64,000 bases of DNA from G963666705 sp963666705 (GCA_963666705.2 CAXXKO010000026.1:248001-312000), one strand, 5' to 3'. Shown: positions 9,542 through 18,544, counted from the first letter of the stretch. Program-made: numbers and translations. Notes: generated from the sequence alone by a model not told the origin.

Positions 9542-12394
9542 TCAGTCGGCGCTGAGCAGGCACTTGATCCCTGAAATCGAATCCCGGACGCTGCAGGAAT
9601 CATAGCTCCCGTCTGCGGGCACGCTGTACCCGAACAGCGAGGGACAAACGACCCCGACCAGCGCGCAGGTGATCACCTCGAGGGCGCTCTGGTCATTATC
9701 GTCGAAGGGCGCGGCCAGGAGGGTGTGGAAGAACGCACCGATATTCCCCGGCACCAGGATGAGAGCGGTGATGATGACGTATTCGGCGTAGCCCTCGCCC
9801 GCGCCGCTCCGCATCATGCCGAGAACCTCGCCCGACCTAGGCTCCATGCGCCACCATCCGATCGTGTCCTGTCCCGCGAGCGTGACCCGGCGCTCGGGCA
9901 CGGCGATCCAGTAGCCGGCGTCGAGCGACTGGGCGAGCGCCGCCCGCACGTCCGCGTCCAGCCGCAGGCTATCCAGGTCCTCGCGGGTTGTCGCGGTCGT
10001 CAGCAGCCTGATCGGCACCTGCGCCGCCCGCGCCTGCTGCATGACGCTCGTCGCGCTCACTGCCTGTTGAATCGCGCACTGCGGGCACTCTTCGCCGAGG
10101 ACGACCGGAATCAAGTCACGCTCGAGCGTCGTGATGCCGATGCCGTAGGCGCGTTGCAGCGCCGCGACCAGCGATGCCGCCGTCGTCTCGCCCGGGACCG
10201 GCTCATAGCTCGCTTGGACGATATCGAACCGGCGGCTCGCACCGTAATCCCGCTCGCCCCGCGCGACGAACGCACGTTGGAATACGGCAATGTGCGGTGC
10301 CGTCTGGATGAAGGGCAGGCCATGGGCCTGCGAGGCGCCCCGGGCGATGCCCTGCTTCAGCATGATGAAGCTGAGCAGCTCCTTGGGGTAGCGCACGGCG
10401 CCCGAGAAGATCGACGGGTCGAACGTCTTGCGGCCGAAGCGCAGGTCGAGCAGGTTCTCGAGAAGCGGGCGGTTCGCCTGGAACGCCGAGGCCATGACGT
10501 CGATGGCGAAGGGTGCCGAGATCGGCCCGCCCGTCACGACGATGTCGTGCACCGTCGAGAGCGCGAGCCTGACCGCGTCGTCGCCGAGGGCGCCCGCCGC
10601 CGACGTGGCCACGCCCGCCGCCCTGTTGGCCGGGCCTATGCGGTCGAAGACGGTGCGCCTGTATGCGATCGTCTCGCGGCCGGGGCCGGCAATCTGGTAT
10701 TCGATCCACTGGGCCGTGAGGGCCGGCTCGGGCGCCGGCGCGGTCGTGCCGCCGCCGAAGAGGTTGTCGAGCACTTGGGTCGGCCCGGCGAAGCCTTCGC
10801 CGATGGCCGCGGCCGCATCGTTCGCAAGCCGCAGCTGCCAATCGTCCGATATGAGCCGGCCCTGGAGATCGAACCCCGTGCCTACCTGCACCTCGCCGTT
10901 GGACAGCAGCAGGACGGGGTGGAAGGTCGATCCGCTCTCGAGCCACTCCTCGGTCATCGTCGTGACGGCGGTCCTGAGCTGGTCGGCCGACCAGCCGCGC
11001 GCCGCCCCCGCGGGCTCGTCCATGGTGACGTTGAGCAAGCGGAAGCTCGGCATGCCCACGTCCATGATGTCCCGGACCCTGACCTCCCAGCCCCCGACCC
11101 GGTCGGTCGAAAGGGACGCGCCGTCGCCGCGCTCGATCGTCACCACGAAGCGCACCACGTGGTGCATCTCCGCCGGCAGGTCGTCCATGGTCGCGGTGGC
11201 CGTCGCGAAGGTGGTGCCGGGCCCGGCCTCGGGGAAGGTCGGGTCGAGGGCGACCCAGTCGCCGTCCCGCGCGACCTCGACCCACACATGGTCCCTGGCC
11301 GCGGCCATGAGGGCGGCGCGGCGCGTGGCCGGGTCGATCTCCAGGCTCGCGTCGGCCACGCCCAGCAACGCCGCCAGCTGCTGGGATTCGGTCGCGGTGT
11401 CCTTGTCGATGCTTTGCGCGAGCGCCCGCTCGAGGGCCAGACGCGCCTCGCCCCGGGCATCCACCGTCGCGCGGTCGGTGCCGAGCGCCGCCAGCAGGGC
11501 GTCGTCGGCTCTCTCGACGAGGGCGACCCCCGCGCCGGCGCCGAGGCCGGCCGCGAACAGCAAATGAGCCGCCACCACGTCGTCGAGCGTGCCGGCCGCG
11601 AGGCGTGCCTCGAAGCCATGGGCGCGCAACAGCTCGACCAACAGGAGCGACTGGTCGGCGGCGTTGCCGGCGCGTGCGATCAGTGTCCCCCGCGCGCCGC
11701 GCAGGACCCCGGCGTATGGGTCGTAGCCGATGCGGTCGCGCACGAAGGTGTAGACGGTGTCCATGTCGGGCCCCAACGCCTCGGCCAGGGCGGCGACATC
11801 GAAGGTGTCCTCGGGCAAGGTAGCGCGCAGCGCCGCCGCCGCCGCGAGGCGCTCGTCGAGTTCGGCCGCGACACGCATTTGGGCGTCCGGGTCACCACCA
11901 TCGGCCGCCGCTCGGACCCTGCGCGCCTTCCAGCTTCCGGTATAGGGACCCTCGAAGCCGCCGCGGAACTGGCCCGCGAGCTGGTCGCAGTCCTCCGAGA
12001 CCTCGAAGTAGCCGTCGCCGGCGTCCGCGGGCGGATCGAAGCTCTCGGGCTGCGCCCACTTCACGTCGATGCGCCCGTCATCGACGAGGCCGTCGAGGCG
12101 CCCGAGGCCCGACTCCGTCTGAAACGTGCCGTTGACGGCGCCGTCCGCCGTTACGGGCTCGGGCGCCGGGCCTTCCGTCCCCACGGTCGGCCGCACGAGG
12201 CCGCCGGCGCTCATCGCGGCCCGGTATGGCGCGTAGATGAGATCGAGGACGCCGATCGTGCTGCGCCACTGACCCGTCAGGTCACAGGCGACCGCCGCGG
12301 TGGCGGGGACGGATCGTAGCGCGCCCACGGTCGACAGGGCCGCGACGACCATGCACGCGGCCGCGGCGGCTCGGATCGGGGTGCATTTCCACAT
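9542..12394 (-). CDS. Exported transglutaminase-fold protein, catalytic Cys apparently absent
   Basis: A 950-residue protein with a signal peptide (MWKCTPIRAAAAACMVVAAL, cleavage near ATAAVA). Residues of about 190-420 resemble a transglutaminase-like fold: DMDTVYTFVRDRIGYDPYAG, then GNAADQSLLLVELLRAHGFEAR, then HVWVEVARDGDWVALDPTFP. The last segment has the His and Asp of a transglutaminase triad. Where a catalytic Cys is expected (before the LLL..LLRA helix) the sequence is Gly-Asn-Ala-Ala-Asp, so this is probably a non-enzymatic relative. The rest is a long region without a domain I recognise; it contains a CPQC pair (EECPQCAIQQ) and a hydrophobic segment near the C-terminus (YVIITALILVPGNIGAFF). 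It is the first gene of the exported-protein cluster and looks undamaged. Confidence 0.7.
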   Translation of the reverse strand: MWKCTPIRAAAAACMVVAALSTVGALRSVPATAAVACDLTGQWRSTIGVLDLIYAPYRAAMSAGGLVRPTVGTEGPAPEPVTADGAVNGTFQTESGLGRLDGLVDDGRIDVKWAQPESFDPPADAGDGYFEVSEDCDQLAGQFRGGFEGPYTGSWKARRVRAAADGGDPDAQMRVAAELDERLAAAAALRATLPEDTFDVAALAEALGPDMDTVYTFVRDRIGYDPYAGVLRGARGTLIARAGNAADQSLLLVELLRAHGFEARLAAGTLDDVVAAHLLFAAGLGAGAGVALVERADDALLAALGTDRATVDARGEARLALERALAQSIDKDTATESQQLAALLGVADASLEIDPATRRAALMAAARDHVWVEVARDGDWVALDPTFPEAGPGTTFATATATMDDLPAEMHHVVRFVVTIERGDGASLSTDRVGGWEVRVRDIMDVGMPSFRLLNVTMDEPAGAARGWSADQLRTAVTTMTEEWLESGSTFHPVLLLSNGEVQVGTGFDLQGRLISDDWQLRLANDAAAAIGEGFAGPTQVLDNLFGGGTTAPAPEPALTAQWIEYQIAGPGRETIAYRRTVFDRIGPANRAAGVATSAAGALGDDAVRLALSTVHDIVVTGGPISAPFAIDVMASAFQANRPLLENLLDLRFGRKTFDPSIFSGAVRYPKELLSFIMLKQGIARGASQAHGLPFIQTAPHIAVFQRAFVARGERDYGASRRFDIVQASYEPVPGETTAASLVAALQRAYGIGITTLERDLIPVVLGEECPQCAIQQAVSATSVMQQARAAQVPIRLLTTATTREDLDSLRLDADVRAALAQSLDAGYWIAVPERRVTLAGQDTIGWWRMEPRSGEVLGMMRSGAGEGYAEYVIITALILVPGNIGAFFHTLLAAPFDDNDQSALEVITCALVGVVCPSLFGYSVPADGSYDSCSVRDSISGIKCLLSAD

Positions 12395-12479
12395 GAGGGC
12401 GGCTCCCCAGCAATCGATACGATGTCGGGCGAGGATCGCGTTCCCGCGCCTCGGAATTGTTGCCGCGCCGTGGCGCGGC

Positions 12480-13334
12480 TCAGGCAGGCGCCCGGCGGCC
12501 CTCGCGGTCGGCCCAGTTGAAATAGAGCGACCGGGCCCGCTGGAAAAGGGGGCCGGGCTGGAAATTCCAGTCGTCGACGCGGCTCACCGGCACCACCTTG
12601 TCGAGGTTGCCGGTGCTGAACACCTCGTCGGCCGCGAGCACGTCCTCATGGGGAAGGCTTCGCTCGGCCACCTCCACCCCGTCCCCGCGCAGGAGGGCGA
12701 TGACGCGCTGGCGGGTGATGCCGTTGAGGAAGGTGCCGTTGGGTACGGGCGTGTGCACGGCACCGTCCCGGGCGATGAAGAGGTTGGCCGTGGCGAACTC
12801 CGCCACGTGCCCCGCGCCATCGAGCATGATGGCGGTATCGAAGCCCTTCGCCCGCGCCTCGCGCACGGCGCGGATGGCGTTGGGGTAGAGGCAGGCGGCC
12901 TTGGCGTTGGTGATCGCCATGTCGAGCCCGGGCCGGCGGAAGCTCGAGAGACAGGCCGAGAAACCGGTCGGCTCGGCGAGCGGCAAGTCCATGAGCGTCA
13001 AGGTGAAGCGCGTGCTGGAAGGATCGAACAGCACGAAGCCTTCCTCGGGATAGAGCATGGGCCGGATAAAGAGCTGGGCGTGGGGTGGGAACTTGGCCAC
13101 GCCCTCCCAGATGAGCGCCTCGATTCCCTCGGCGTCGAGCGCCGGCTCGAGGCCCATGGCCTCGGCCGAGGCGATGCAGCGCTGGCAGTGGCGGTCCAGG
13201 TCCGGGCCGACACCGGCGAGGACGCGGGTGCCGTCGAACACCGCTGTGGCCATCCACACGGCCTGGCTCGTCGGCCCCATGATGAGGGGCTGCTCCTCGC
13301 TCCACGTGCCGTCGTAATAGATGAGCTGCTTCAC
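12480..13334 (-). CDS. Class IV PLP aminotransferase, branched-chain type
   Basis: A 284-residue fold-type IV aminotransferase of the branched-chain amino acid aminotransferase (IlvE)/D-amino acid transaminase family. The PLP lysine is K145 in TNAKAACLYPN. Other family signatures are AVFDGTRVL near the N-terminus, HVAEFATANLF, the substrate-loop segment GTFLNGITRQRVI and DEVFSTGN. The length is a little short for IlvE (about 300). The neighbours give no pathway hint: an S24 regulator upstream and the exported-protein cluster downstream. Such proteins usually move amino groups between Leu/Ile/Val and 2-oxoglutarate in the cytoplasm; the exact substrate cannot be read. Confidence 0.85.
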   Translation of the reverse strand: MKQLIYYDGTWSEEQPLIMGPTSQAVWMATAVFDGTRVLAGVGPDLDRHCQRCIASAEAMGLEPALDAEGIEALIWEGVAKFPPHAQLFIRPMLYPEEGFVLFDPSSTRFTLTLMDLPLAEPTGFSACLSSFRRPGLDMAITNAKAACLYPNAIRAVREARAKGFDTAIMLDGAGHVAEFATANLFIARDGAVHTPVPNGTFLNGITRQRVIALLRGDGVEVAERSLPHEDVLAADEVFSTGNLDKVVPVSRVDDWNFQPGPLFQRARSLYFNWADREGRRAPA

Positions 13335-13458
13335 GTCCTGCCTCCTCGGCCTGTGGGCCCCGACCGGGGAGCATAGCCGCTCGCGGCGAGCGGTCCAACG
13401 CCTGCTACGGCCACCAAAGTCCGCCCTGGAAGCAGGCGCGCGGCGCGGGGCGTAGAGG

Positions 13459-14091
13459 CTACTGGCTGGCCCAGACGATGCGGTGCATCCAGTCCACCTG
13501 GTCCAGGGTCAGCATGCGGTCGGCGTGCTCGACGTTGATCGACATGAGCTCGACCTTGAGCGCGCTCCGCCGCACGAGCTGCTTGGCCATCACCTCGCCC
13601 TCGCCCGTGCGCACCACCACCCGGTCGCCCCGGCGGATGCTGGCGGCGGGCGAGACGATGATGAGGTCGCCATCGCGATAGACCGGCTCCATGCTATCGC
13701 CACTGACTTCGAGCGCATAGACGTGCTCGTCGCCCACGTCGGGAAAGGCGACCTCGTCCCAGCCATTGCCCGTGGGATAGCCGGCATCGTCGAAATAGCC
13801 CCTGTCGCCCGCCTGTGCGTAGCCGATCACCGGCACCGGGCGGGCCAGGGTCGCGGCGCTCCGCCCCTCGATATAGGCGACGAAGCCGCTCATGGTGCTG
13901 CCCGTGGCCGCCAGCACCTTGGAGACGCTCTCCGTGCTGGGCCAGCGCTGCTTGCCCTCGCGCGTGATGCGCTTGCTCTTATTGAAGGTGGTCGGGTCGA
14001 GCCCGGACCGGCGCGCCAGCCCCGAGGCCGTCATGCCATTGTCCCGGGCCAGGGAATCGATCGCGTGCCATACGTCTGAGTGTCTGAGCAT
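13459..14091 (-). CDS. HTH/S24 LexA-like transcriptional repressor
   Basis: The protein starts MLRHSDVWHAIDSLARDNGM with a helix-turn-helix (about residues 14-40: TASGLARRSGLDPTTFNKSK). A C-terminal LexA/CI-type S24 domain follows, with the Ser nucleophile in VSGDSMEPVYRDGD and the Lys general base in GEVMAKQLVR. A TTG start 18 bp upstream is possible, but the ATG gives the usual N-terminus. Comparable stand-alone C2-type repressors are common on alphaproteobacterial chromosomes, so this need not mean a prophage, and no phage gene is nearby. Self-cleavage in response to stress is possible in this family, but the cleavage site is not obvious. Confidence 0.85.
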   Translation of the reverse strand: MLRHSDVWHAIDSLARDNGMTASGLARRSGLDPTTFNKSKRITREGKQRWPSTESVSKVLAATGSTMSGFVAYIEGRSAATLARPVPVIGYAQAGDRGYFDDAGYPTGNGWDEVAFPDVGDEHVYALEVSGDSMEPVYRDGDLIIVSPAASIRRGDRVVVRTGEGEVMAKQLVRRSALKVELMSINVEHADRMLTLDQVDWMHRIVWASQ

Positions 14092-14315
14092 AGGAGGAAC
14101 TTCATACAAAAGTTTCTGTAAATCAAAGGGTATAATTACACAAACCTTGGAATTGTGCGAGTGAATTCCTAAATGCGATGAACCTCACAGTGAATTGACC
14201 GGGACGTGATCGCCGCCGCGCGCTATCCAGCTCATGTGCGATCGGCTAACGTGCGGCCGAGCCGGCCCCCGCGAGGGGATGCCCGGCGGTTCCGAGAAAT
14301 CCCGGGAGCGCTCCG
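14092..14315. promoter_or_regulatory. AT-rich divergent promoter region with inverted repeat
   Basis: This spacer separates the S24 repressor from pyrD, which points the other way. Its left half is strikingly AT-rich for this genome (TTTCTGTAAATCAAAGGG, then TATAATTACAC). It contains a perfect inverted repeat GGAATT-N9-AATTCC at 14149-14169. A repressor often binds its own upstream region, so this repeat is a candidate operator. No clear Shine-Dalgarno precedes the repressor start. Inferred, not shown. Confidence 0.35.
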
Positions 14316-15389
14316 GTGATCGACACCTACAGGCTCGTCGGGCCGATCCTGCGACTGCTGCCGCCCGAGACCGCCCACCGCGCGGCCCTCTTCGCCCTCG
14401 CCCGCGGTCTCGTTGCGGGCGGGCGCGGGCGTGAGGACCCCATTCTCGCCTGCCGCGTCTGGGGCAGGGATTTCGACAATCCCATCGGGCTCGCCGCCGG
14501 CTTCGACAAGCATGCCGATGCCATTGCCGGCGCCTTCACCCTCGGGTTCGGCTTCGTCGAGTTCGGTAGCGTGACGCCCCAGCCTCAACCGGGCAATCCC
14601 CGGCCCCGCCTCTTCCGGCTTGCCGCCGACCGGGCGATCGTCAACCGCATGGGGTTCAACAGTCGCGGCCTCGAAGCGGCGGCCGCGCGAATGCGGCTGC
14701 TGCGCGTGGGTGGTCAGCCGGCCGGCGTGCTGGGCGCCAATCTCGCGAAGAACTGTGACAGCACCGACGCGGCCGAGGATTACGTTGCCGGCATCCGGGC
14801 GCTCGCGGGCTTCGTCGACTACCTCGTCGTCAACGTCTCCTCGCCCAACACGCCGGGCTTGCGCGACCTCCAGCGGCGCGGCGCGCTGACCCGGCTCCTC
14901 GCCCGGGCCCAGGCCGCGCTCGCCGAAACTTCGGGTGCGGGCGGCGGCCCCGCACTCGTGCTCAAGATCGCCCCCGACCTCACACCCGGGGAATGCGCGG
15001 AGGTGGCGGCGGTCGCGCTCGCGGCCGGGGTCGATGGCATGATCGTCGGCAATACGACGGTGAGCCGCCCTCCCGGCCTCCTTGGCCCCCATAGGGATGA
15101 GGCGGGCGGCTTGAGCGGCCGGCCCCTCTTCGCGCTGTCGACGCGCGTGCTCTCGGAGATGTACCGGCTGACGGAAGGGCGCCTGCCGCTCGTCGGATGC
15201 GGCGGGGTGGCGAGCGGCGAGGACGCCTACGCCAAGATCCGCGCCGGCGCCTCCCTGGTCCAGCTCTATACGGCCCTCGTCTATGAAGGGCCCGGCCTCG
15301 TCCGTCGCGTAAAAATGGGCCTCGCCCGGTGCCTGCGGGCAGACGGTTTCACCCGGGTCGCCGACGCGGTGGGCGCCAATCACCGCTGA
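14316..15389 (+). CDS. pyrD: Dihydroorotate dehydrogenase (quinone), class 2
   Basis: Catalyses oxidation of dihydroorotate to orotate with a membrane quinone as acceptor, the fourth step of de novo pyrimidine synthesis. The 357-residue protein has the N-terminal amphipathic helix region of class 2 enzymes (MIDTYRLVGPILRLLPPETA), FMN/substrate motifs NRMGFNSRG and the catalytic-serine segment NVSSPNTPGLRDLQ (Ser175/176), then GNTTVSRP and the phosphate-binding GCGGVASGEDAYAKIRAGA. The start is GTG. The segment GANLAKNCDS replaces the more usual GVNIGKNK, a mild variation. It stands alone, with an EAL protein following after about 110 bp. Confidence 0.95.
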   Translation: MIDTYRLVGPILRLLPPETAHRAALFALARGLVAGGRGREDPILACRVWGRDFDNPIGLAAGFDKHADAIAGAFTLGFGFVEFGSVTPQPQPGNPRPRLFRLAADRAIVNRMGFNSRGLEAAAARMRLLRVGGQPAGVLGANLAKNCDSTDAAEDYVAGIRALAGFVDYLVVNVSSPNTPGLRDLQRRGALTRLLARAQAALAETSGAGGGPALVLKIAPDLTPGECAEVAAVALAAGVDGMIVGNTTVSRPPGLLGPHRDEAGGLSGRPLFALSTRVLSEMYRLTEGRLPLVGCGGVASGEDAYAKIRAGASLVQLYTALVYEGPGLVRRVKMGLARCLRADGFTRVADAVGANHR

Positions 15390-15503
15390 GGGCCGCCCCG
15401 TCGGTCACACCCCGTTAATCATATCTCAAGAGCTTTGCGCCTTAATCGCGGCGGCAGTGCCGGTCGGTCCGGACGCCCGACGGCCGATGCCCGGAGAACG
15501 ACC

Positions 15504-16748
15504 TTGAGCCAGCTCCACCTCCTGATCGCCCTGACCTATACGGCCATTGCCGGCGGCGTCGCCTTTGCGGCGCCCATCGGCATGAGGGAAGTCGACATGA
15601 TGCAGGCCGCGGTAATGGGCGGCCTGTTTTGGGTCGCGGCCCTGCTCATGCACGAGATCTTCGTGCGCTTGCGGGGCCAGACGCACCTCTCCGCCGAGAT
15701 TGCGAGCCAGCGCACTTCGTACACCCACCTTCTCGACGAGCTCAATGGCGCTCGCAGCCAGGTGCGGCTGATCCAGGAAGCGCTCGAGGCCGCGGCCCAC
15801 AAGCGCAACAGCACCGCCGCCCGCGACTTCAAGGAAGTGGCGGACGAGGTGCGCGTCCTCAAGGGGCTGGTGGAGCAGGTGACCATCTCCAGAAGCGTTA
15901 CGACCAACCCGTCGCTCAAGACCGCGGCGGACGAGGCGGCGGCAGCGTCAGCGGCGGCGCCCACAGCGACGGACCAGAGCCCCATCGTCCCCCGGGTGGC
16001 CGCGCACCTCGATGACGGCCAGGTTCTCGAGGTCGTGCGCGACGGCCTCAAGGCCGACCGGGTCGACCTCTACCTGCAGCCCATCGTCGAGCTGCCGCAG
16101 CGCAAGCGCAGCTATTTCGAGTGCTTCTCGCGCATCCGCGCCGAGGAAGGCGAGATGGTGGTGCCCGACCAGTACATCGCCATGGCCGAGCGCGAGGGGT
16201 TGATCTCGGCCATCGACAACATGCTGCTCTTCCGCTGCGTCCAGCTCATTCGTAAAACGCGCCAGCGCCGCTACCGGGTCGGCTTCTTCTGCAACATCTC
16301 GCGCCACACGCTGGTCGACACCGAGTTCTTCCAGGAGTTCGTCCGCTTCATGACGGCGAACGAGGAGCTGTCCTCGAGCCTCGTGTTCGAGTTCGCCCAG
16401 GCCGACCTCGTGGACCAGGACCCGCCGGTGATCGAGGAGCTCGACCGCCTCGCGAGCTACGGCTTCCGCTTCTCCATCGACCAGGTCACCGACTTCAATA
16501 TGCGGCCCGCCAAGATGGCCAGCCGCCATGTCGGGTTCGTGAAGTTCGATGCCGAGGCCACCATGGTCAAAATTCGCGAGGAAGGGCTCGACCTGGGCGC
16601 GCTCAGGCGCTCGCTCGAGGCCCACGACATCGAGGTGATCGTCGAGAAGCTGGAGAGCGAAAACGACCTCGTCGAGCTGCTCGATTTCGGCGTCGCGTAC
16701 GGCCAGGGCTTCCTCTTCGGCGAGCCGCGCCTGAGCCGCGACCCCTGA
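15504..16748 (+). CDS. TipF-like membrane protein with degenerate EAL domain
   Basis: From a TTG start preceded by GGAG with 7-nt spacing, the product has two N-terminal membrane helices (about residues 5-24 and 35-50). A coiled coil follows (60-125), then an Ala-rich linker and an EAL domain (about 165-405). Key catalytic positions are altered: the EAL signature reads ECF (YFECFSRIR) and the DDFGTG loop reads DQVTDF, whereas a Glu in VEKLESENDL and the YGQGFLFGEP end are retained. Phosphodiesterase activity against c-di-GMP is therefore unlikely; binding remains possible. The architecture matches TipF, the c-di-GMP-binding polar flagellar assembly factor described in Caulobacter. A start 69 bp further upstream is possible. 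No flagellar genes lie in the window. Confidence 0.75.
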   Translation: MSQLHLLIALTYTAIAGGVAFAAPIGMREVDMMQAAVMGGLFWVAALLMHEIFVRLRGQTHLSAEIASQRTSYTHLLDELNGARSQVRLIQEALEAAAHKRNSTAARDFKEVADEVRVLKGLVEQVTISRSVTTNPSLKTAADEAAAASAAAPTATDQSPIVPRVAAHLDDGQVLEVVRDGLKADRVDLYLQPIVELPQRKRSYFECFSRIRAEEGEMVVPDQYIAMAEREGLISAIDNMLLFRCVQLIRKTRQRRYRVGFFCNISRHTLVDTEFFQEFVRFMTANEELSSSLVFEFAQADLVDQDPPVIEELDRLASYGFRFSIDQVTDFNMRPAKMASRHVGFVKFDAEATMVKIREEGLDLGALRRSLEAHDIEVIVEKLESENDLVELLDFGVAYGQGFLFGEPRLSRDP

Positions 16749-16792
16749 CCCGTGGTGTAATCGGCCCGGCCCTTCCCAAGGCCGGGTGCCGC

Positions 16793-17755
16793 GTGGCAGA
16801 AGACGTCCCCATGGTGGCTTGGTTCCGTGGCGCCCGGCAAGGCGGCGCTATCCCGATGCTGGGCGGCATCTCGGCGCTGGCCCCCGATTACGACGGCTTC
16901 GTGCTCGATCTGTGGGGCGTGGTCCACGACGGCATCGAGCCCTATCCCGGGGCCCTCGACTGCCTCGCCAGGCTGCGCGCCGCCGGGAAGGCCACCGTGC
17001 TCCTGTCGAACGCGCCGCGGCGCGCCGCCGTCGTTATCGAGGCCATGGCGGCGATGGGCATCCCCCGCGACTGCTACGGTGCGGTCCTCAGCTCGGGCGA
17101 GGCCACGTGGCACGCCCTGCGTTATCGGGCCGACCCCTGGCACGCGGCCCTCGGCCGCCGCTTTCACCTGATCGGCGGGGCGGGCGACCGCGGCCTGCTC
17201 GACGGCCTCGACATCGAGGAGGCCGCGCGCCCCGGCGCCGCCGACTTCATCCTCAATATCGGCGTGGTCGGCGATGACGAGACGGTGGCGAATTACGAGT
17301 CCGCGCTCGCCGAGGGTGCCGCCGCCGGTGTTCCCATGGTCTGCGCCAATCCGGACCTCGAGGTCATCCGCGGCGGCCGGCGCGTGGTCTGCGCCGGCCT
17401 CCTTGCGGCGCGCTACCAGGCCCTCGGCGGCCATGTCCGCTACCACGGCAAGCCGCACGCCCCGGTCTACCGCGAATGCCTCGCCATGCTGGGCGTCGCC
17501 GACCGCGCGCGGGTGGTGGCGATCGGCGATTCCCTGCGCACCGATATCGCCGGCGCACGGGGCGCCGGTATCGATTCCGTGCTGGTGACGGGGGGCATCC
17601 ATGGCGACGAGCTCGGCGTCGCCCACGGTGAGGAGGCCGACGCCGCGGCCGTGACGGCCGCCTGCCGCAAGGCCGGTGAGGCACCCGTCGCGGCCGTCCC
17701 CGCCTTCGTCTGGCAGCGCGCCCGGGCGACGCGGCGCACGAGAAGCCGGAATTAA
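16793..17755 (+). CDS. HAD-superfamily class IIA hydrolase (TIGR01459-type)
   Basis: A 320-residue member of the NagD-like HAD hydrolases found in alphaproteobacteria. Motif I is FVLDLWGVVHDG, motif II LLSNAPRRAAVV, the motif III Lys lies in YHGKPHAPVYRECL and motif IV is VAIGDSLRTDIAGARGAG. The cap region between motifs II and III is of the C2 type. The start taken is GTG; an ATG 18 bp later would also serve. Members of this subgroup are often annotated as hypothetical sugar phosphatases; the substrate is unknown. It sits between the EAL protein and a TetR regulator without an obvious functional link. Confidence 0.85.
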   Translation: MAEDVPMVAWFRGARQGGAIPMLGGISALAPDYDGFVLDLWGVVHDGIEPYPGALDCLARLRAAGKATVLLSNAPRRAAVVIEAMAAMGIPRDCYGAVLSSGEATWHALRYRADPWHAALGRRFHLIGGAGDRGLLDGLDIEEAARPGAADFILNIGVVGDDETVANYESALAEGAAAGVPMVCANPDLEVIRGGRRVVCAGLLAARYQALGGHVRYHGKPHAPVYRECLAMLGVADRARVVAIGDSLRTDIAGARGAGIDSVLVTGGIHGDELGVAHGEEADAAAVTAACRKAGEAPVAAVPAFVWQRARATRRTRSRN

Positions 17756-17798
17756 TGGAATAATCGTTCCTATAGTCTGATACGATGATGCCGATATC
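17756..17798 (+). promoter_or_regulatory. Candidate promoter/operator of the TetR gene
   Basis: This short spacer is AT-rich and contains the inverted repeat ATCGT-N14-ACGAT (17763-17786) surrounding a TATAGT that could be a -10 box, and an overlapping GGAA-N6-TTCC. TetR proteins commonly autoregulate from such sites just upstream of their start. Inferred from sequence only. Confidence 0.3.
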
Positions 17799-18395
17799 AT
17801 GGCCCGGCCACGCGAATACCATCCCGGAACCGTGCTCGACCGCGCCGTCGAGGCGTTCTGGACCCATGGCTACGCCGGCACGTCCATCGACGATCTGGTA
17901 ACCGCCACGGGCCTCCATCGGGGCAGCCTCTATGCGGCATTCGGCGACAAGCGCGGCTTGTTCCTGGCGGCGCTCGACCGTTATGCGGCGACGGTCGTGC
18001 CGCGCTGGCTCGCGGTGTTGCGCCGTCCCGGCCCGCCCCTCGACGGGGTTCGGGGCTTCCTCGCCATGGTGACCGAATATGCCGCGGCCGACGCCCGTCG
18101 GCGCGGCTGCCTGCTCGCCAACGCAGCCGTCGAGCTGGCACCGCACGACGCCGAGGTGTCGCGTCGGATCGGCGCCCATCTCGGGCGCATCGAAGACGCC
18201 CTGGCGGAGGCGCTGGGCCGGGCGCGGACGGCGGGCGAGATTGCGCCGGCGGCCGAGCCCCGCGCCCTGGCGCGGTTCCTCCTCTGCGCCGTCGAGGGAC
18301 TTCTTGTGCTGGGCAAACTCGCCCCCGGCCGCGCCGCGCTGGGCGATATGGCGGACCTGGCGCTCGCCGCGCTGCCTGGGCCGAAAGATAATTGA
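17799..18395 (+). CDS. TetR/AcrR family transcriptional regulator
   Basis: A 198-residue regulator with the N-terminal TetR helix-turn-helix (about residues 13-50: AVEAFWTHGYAGTSIDDLV, then TGLHRGSLYAAFGDKRGLF) and a helical ligand-binding C-terminus. The fragment RGCLLANAAVEL is typical of the TetR_C_11/YsiA-like group. It lies directly upstream of methylmalonyl-CoA mutase in the same direction, with a palindrome at its 3' end, so it might control that gene, but no ligand can be inferred. It is probably repressing and autoregulated, as most of its family are. Confidence 0.88.
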   Translation: MARPREYHPGTVLDRAVEAFWTHGYAGTSIDDLVTATGLHRGSLYAAFGDKRGLFLAALDRYAATVVPRWLAVLRRPGPPLDGVRGFLAMVTEYAAADARRRGCLLANAAVELAPHDAEVSRRIGAHLGRIEDALAEALGRARTAGEIAPAAEPRALARFLLCAVEGLLVLGKLAPGRAALGDMADLALAALPGPKDN

Positions 18396-18402
18396 ACGTT
18401 CA
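18393..18402. promoter_or_regulatory. Palindrome, possible TetR operator
   Basis: A perfect 10-bp palindrome TGAACGTTCA overlaps the tetR stop codon and is followed by CATTCATTAACG, giving an AT-rich patch in an otherwise GC-rich spacer before the mutase gene. Sites of the TGAACG type are known for some TetR regulators. It could act on the mutase promoter. Confidence 0.3.
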
Positions 18403-18544
18403 TTCATTAACGAGGTCGATGAACCTTTTGGCGGCGAGCGGACCGCGGCCGCGAGGGGTGGCGGCGGCCGGTCGCCGACACGCGGCTTTGGTTCGCTCTT
18501 CGGCGCGGCTTGCCCTATACTATGGCCCGGCGGGAGACTGATTG

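Noticed and set aside
9725..12319. An 864-codon plus-strand frame
   Set aside because: It is antisense to the secreted transglutaminase-fold gene, has no recognisable domain, and the opposite strand has a signal peptide and motifs.
13459..14091. S24 repressor as a prophage marker
   Set aside because: No integrase, attachment site or phage structural genes are present and both neighbours are ordinary metabolic genes.
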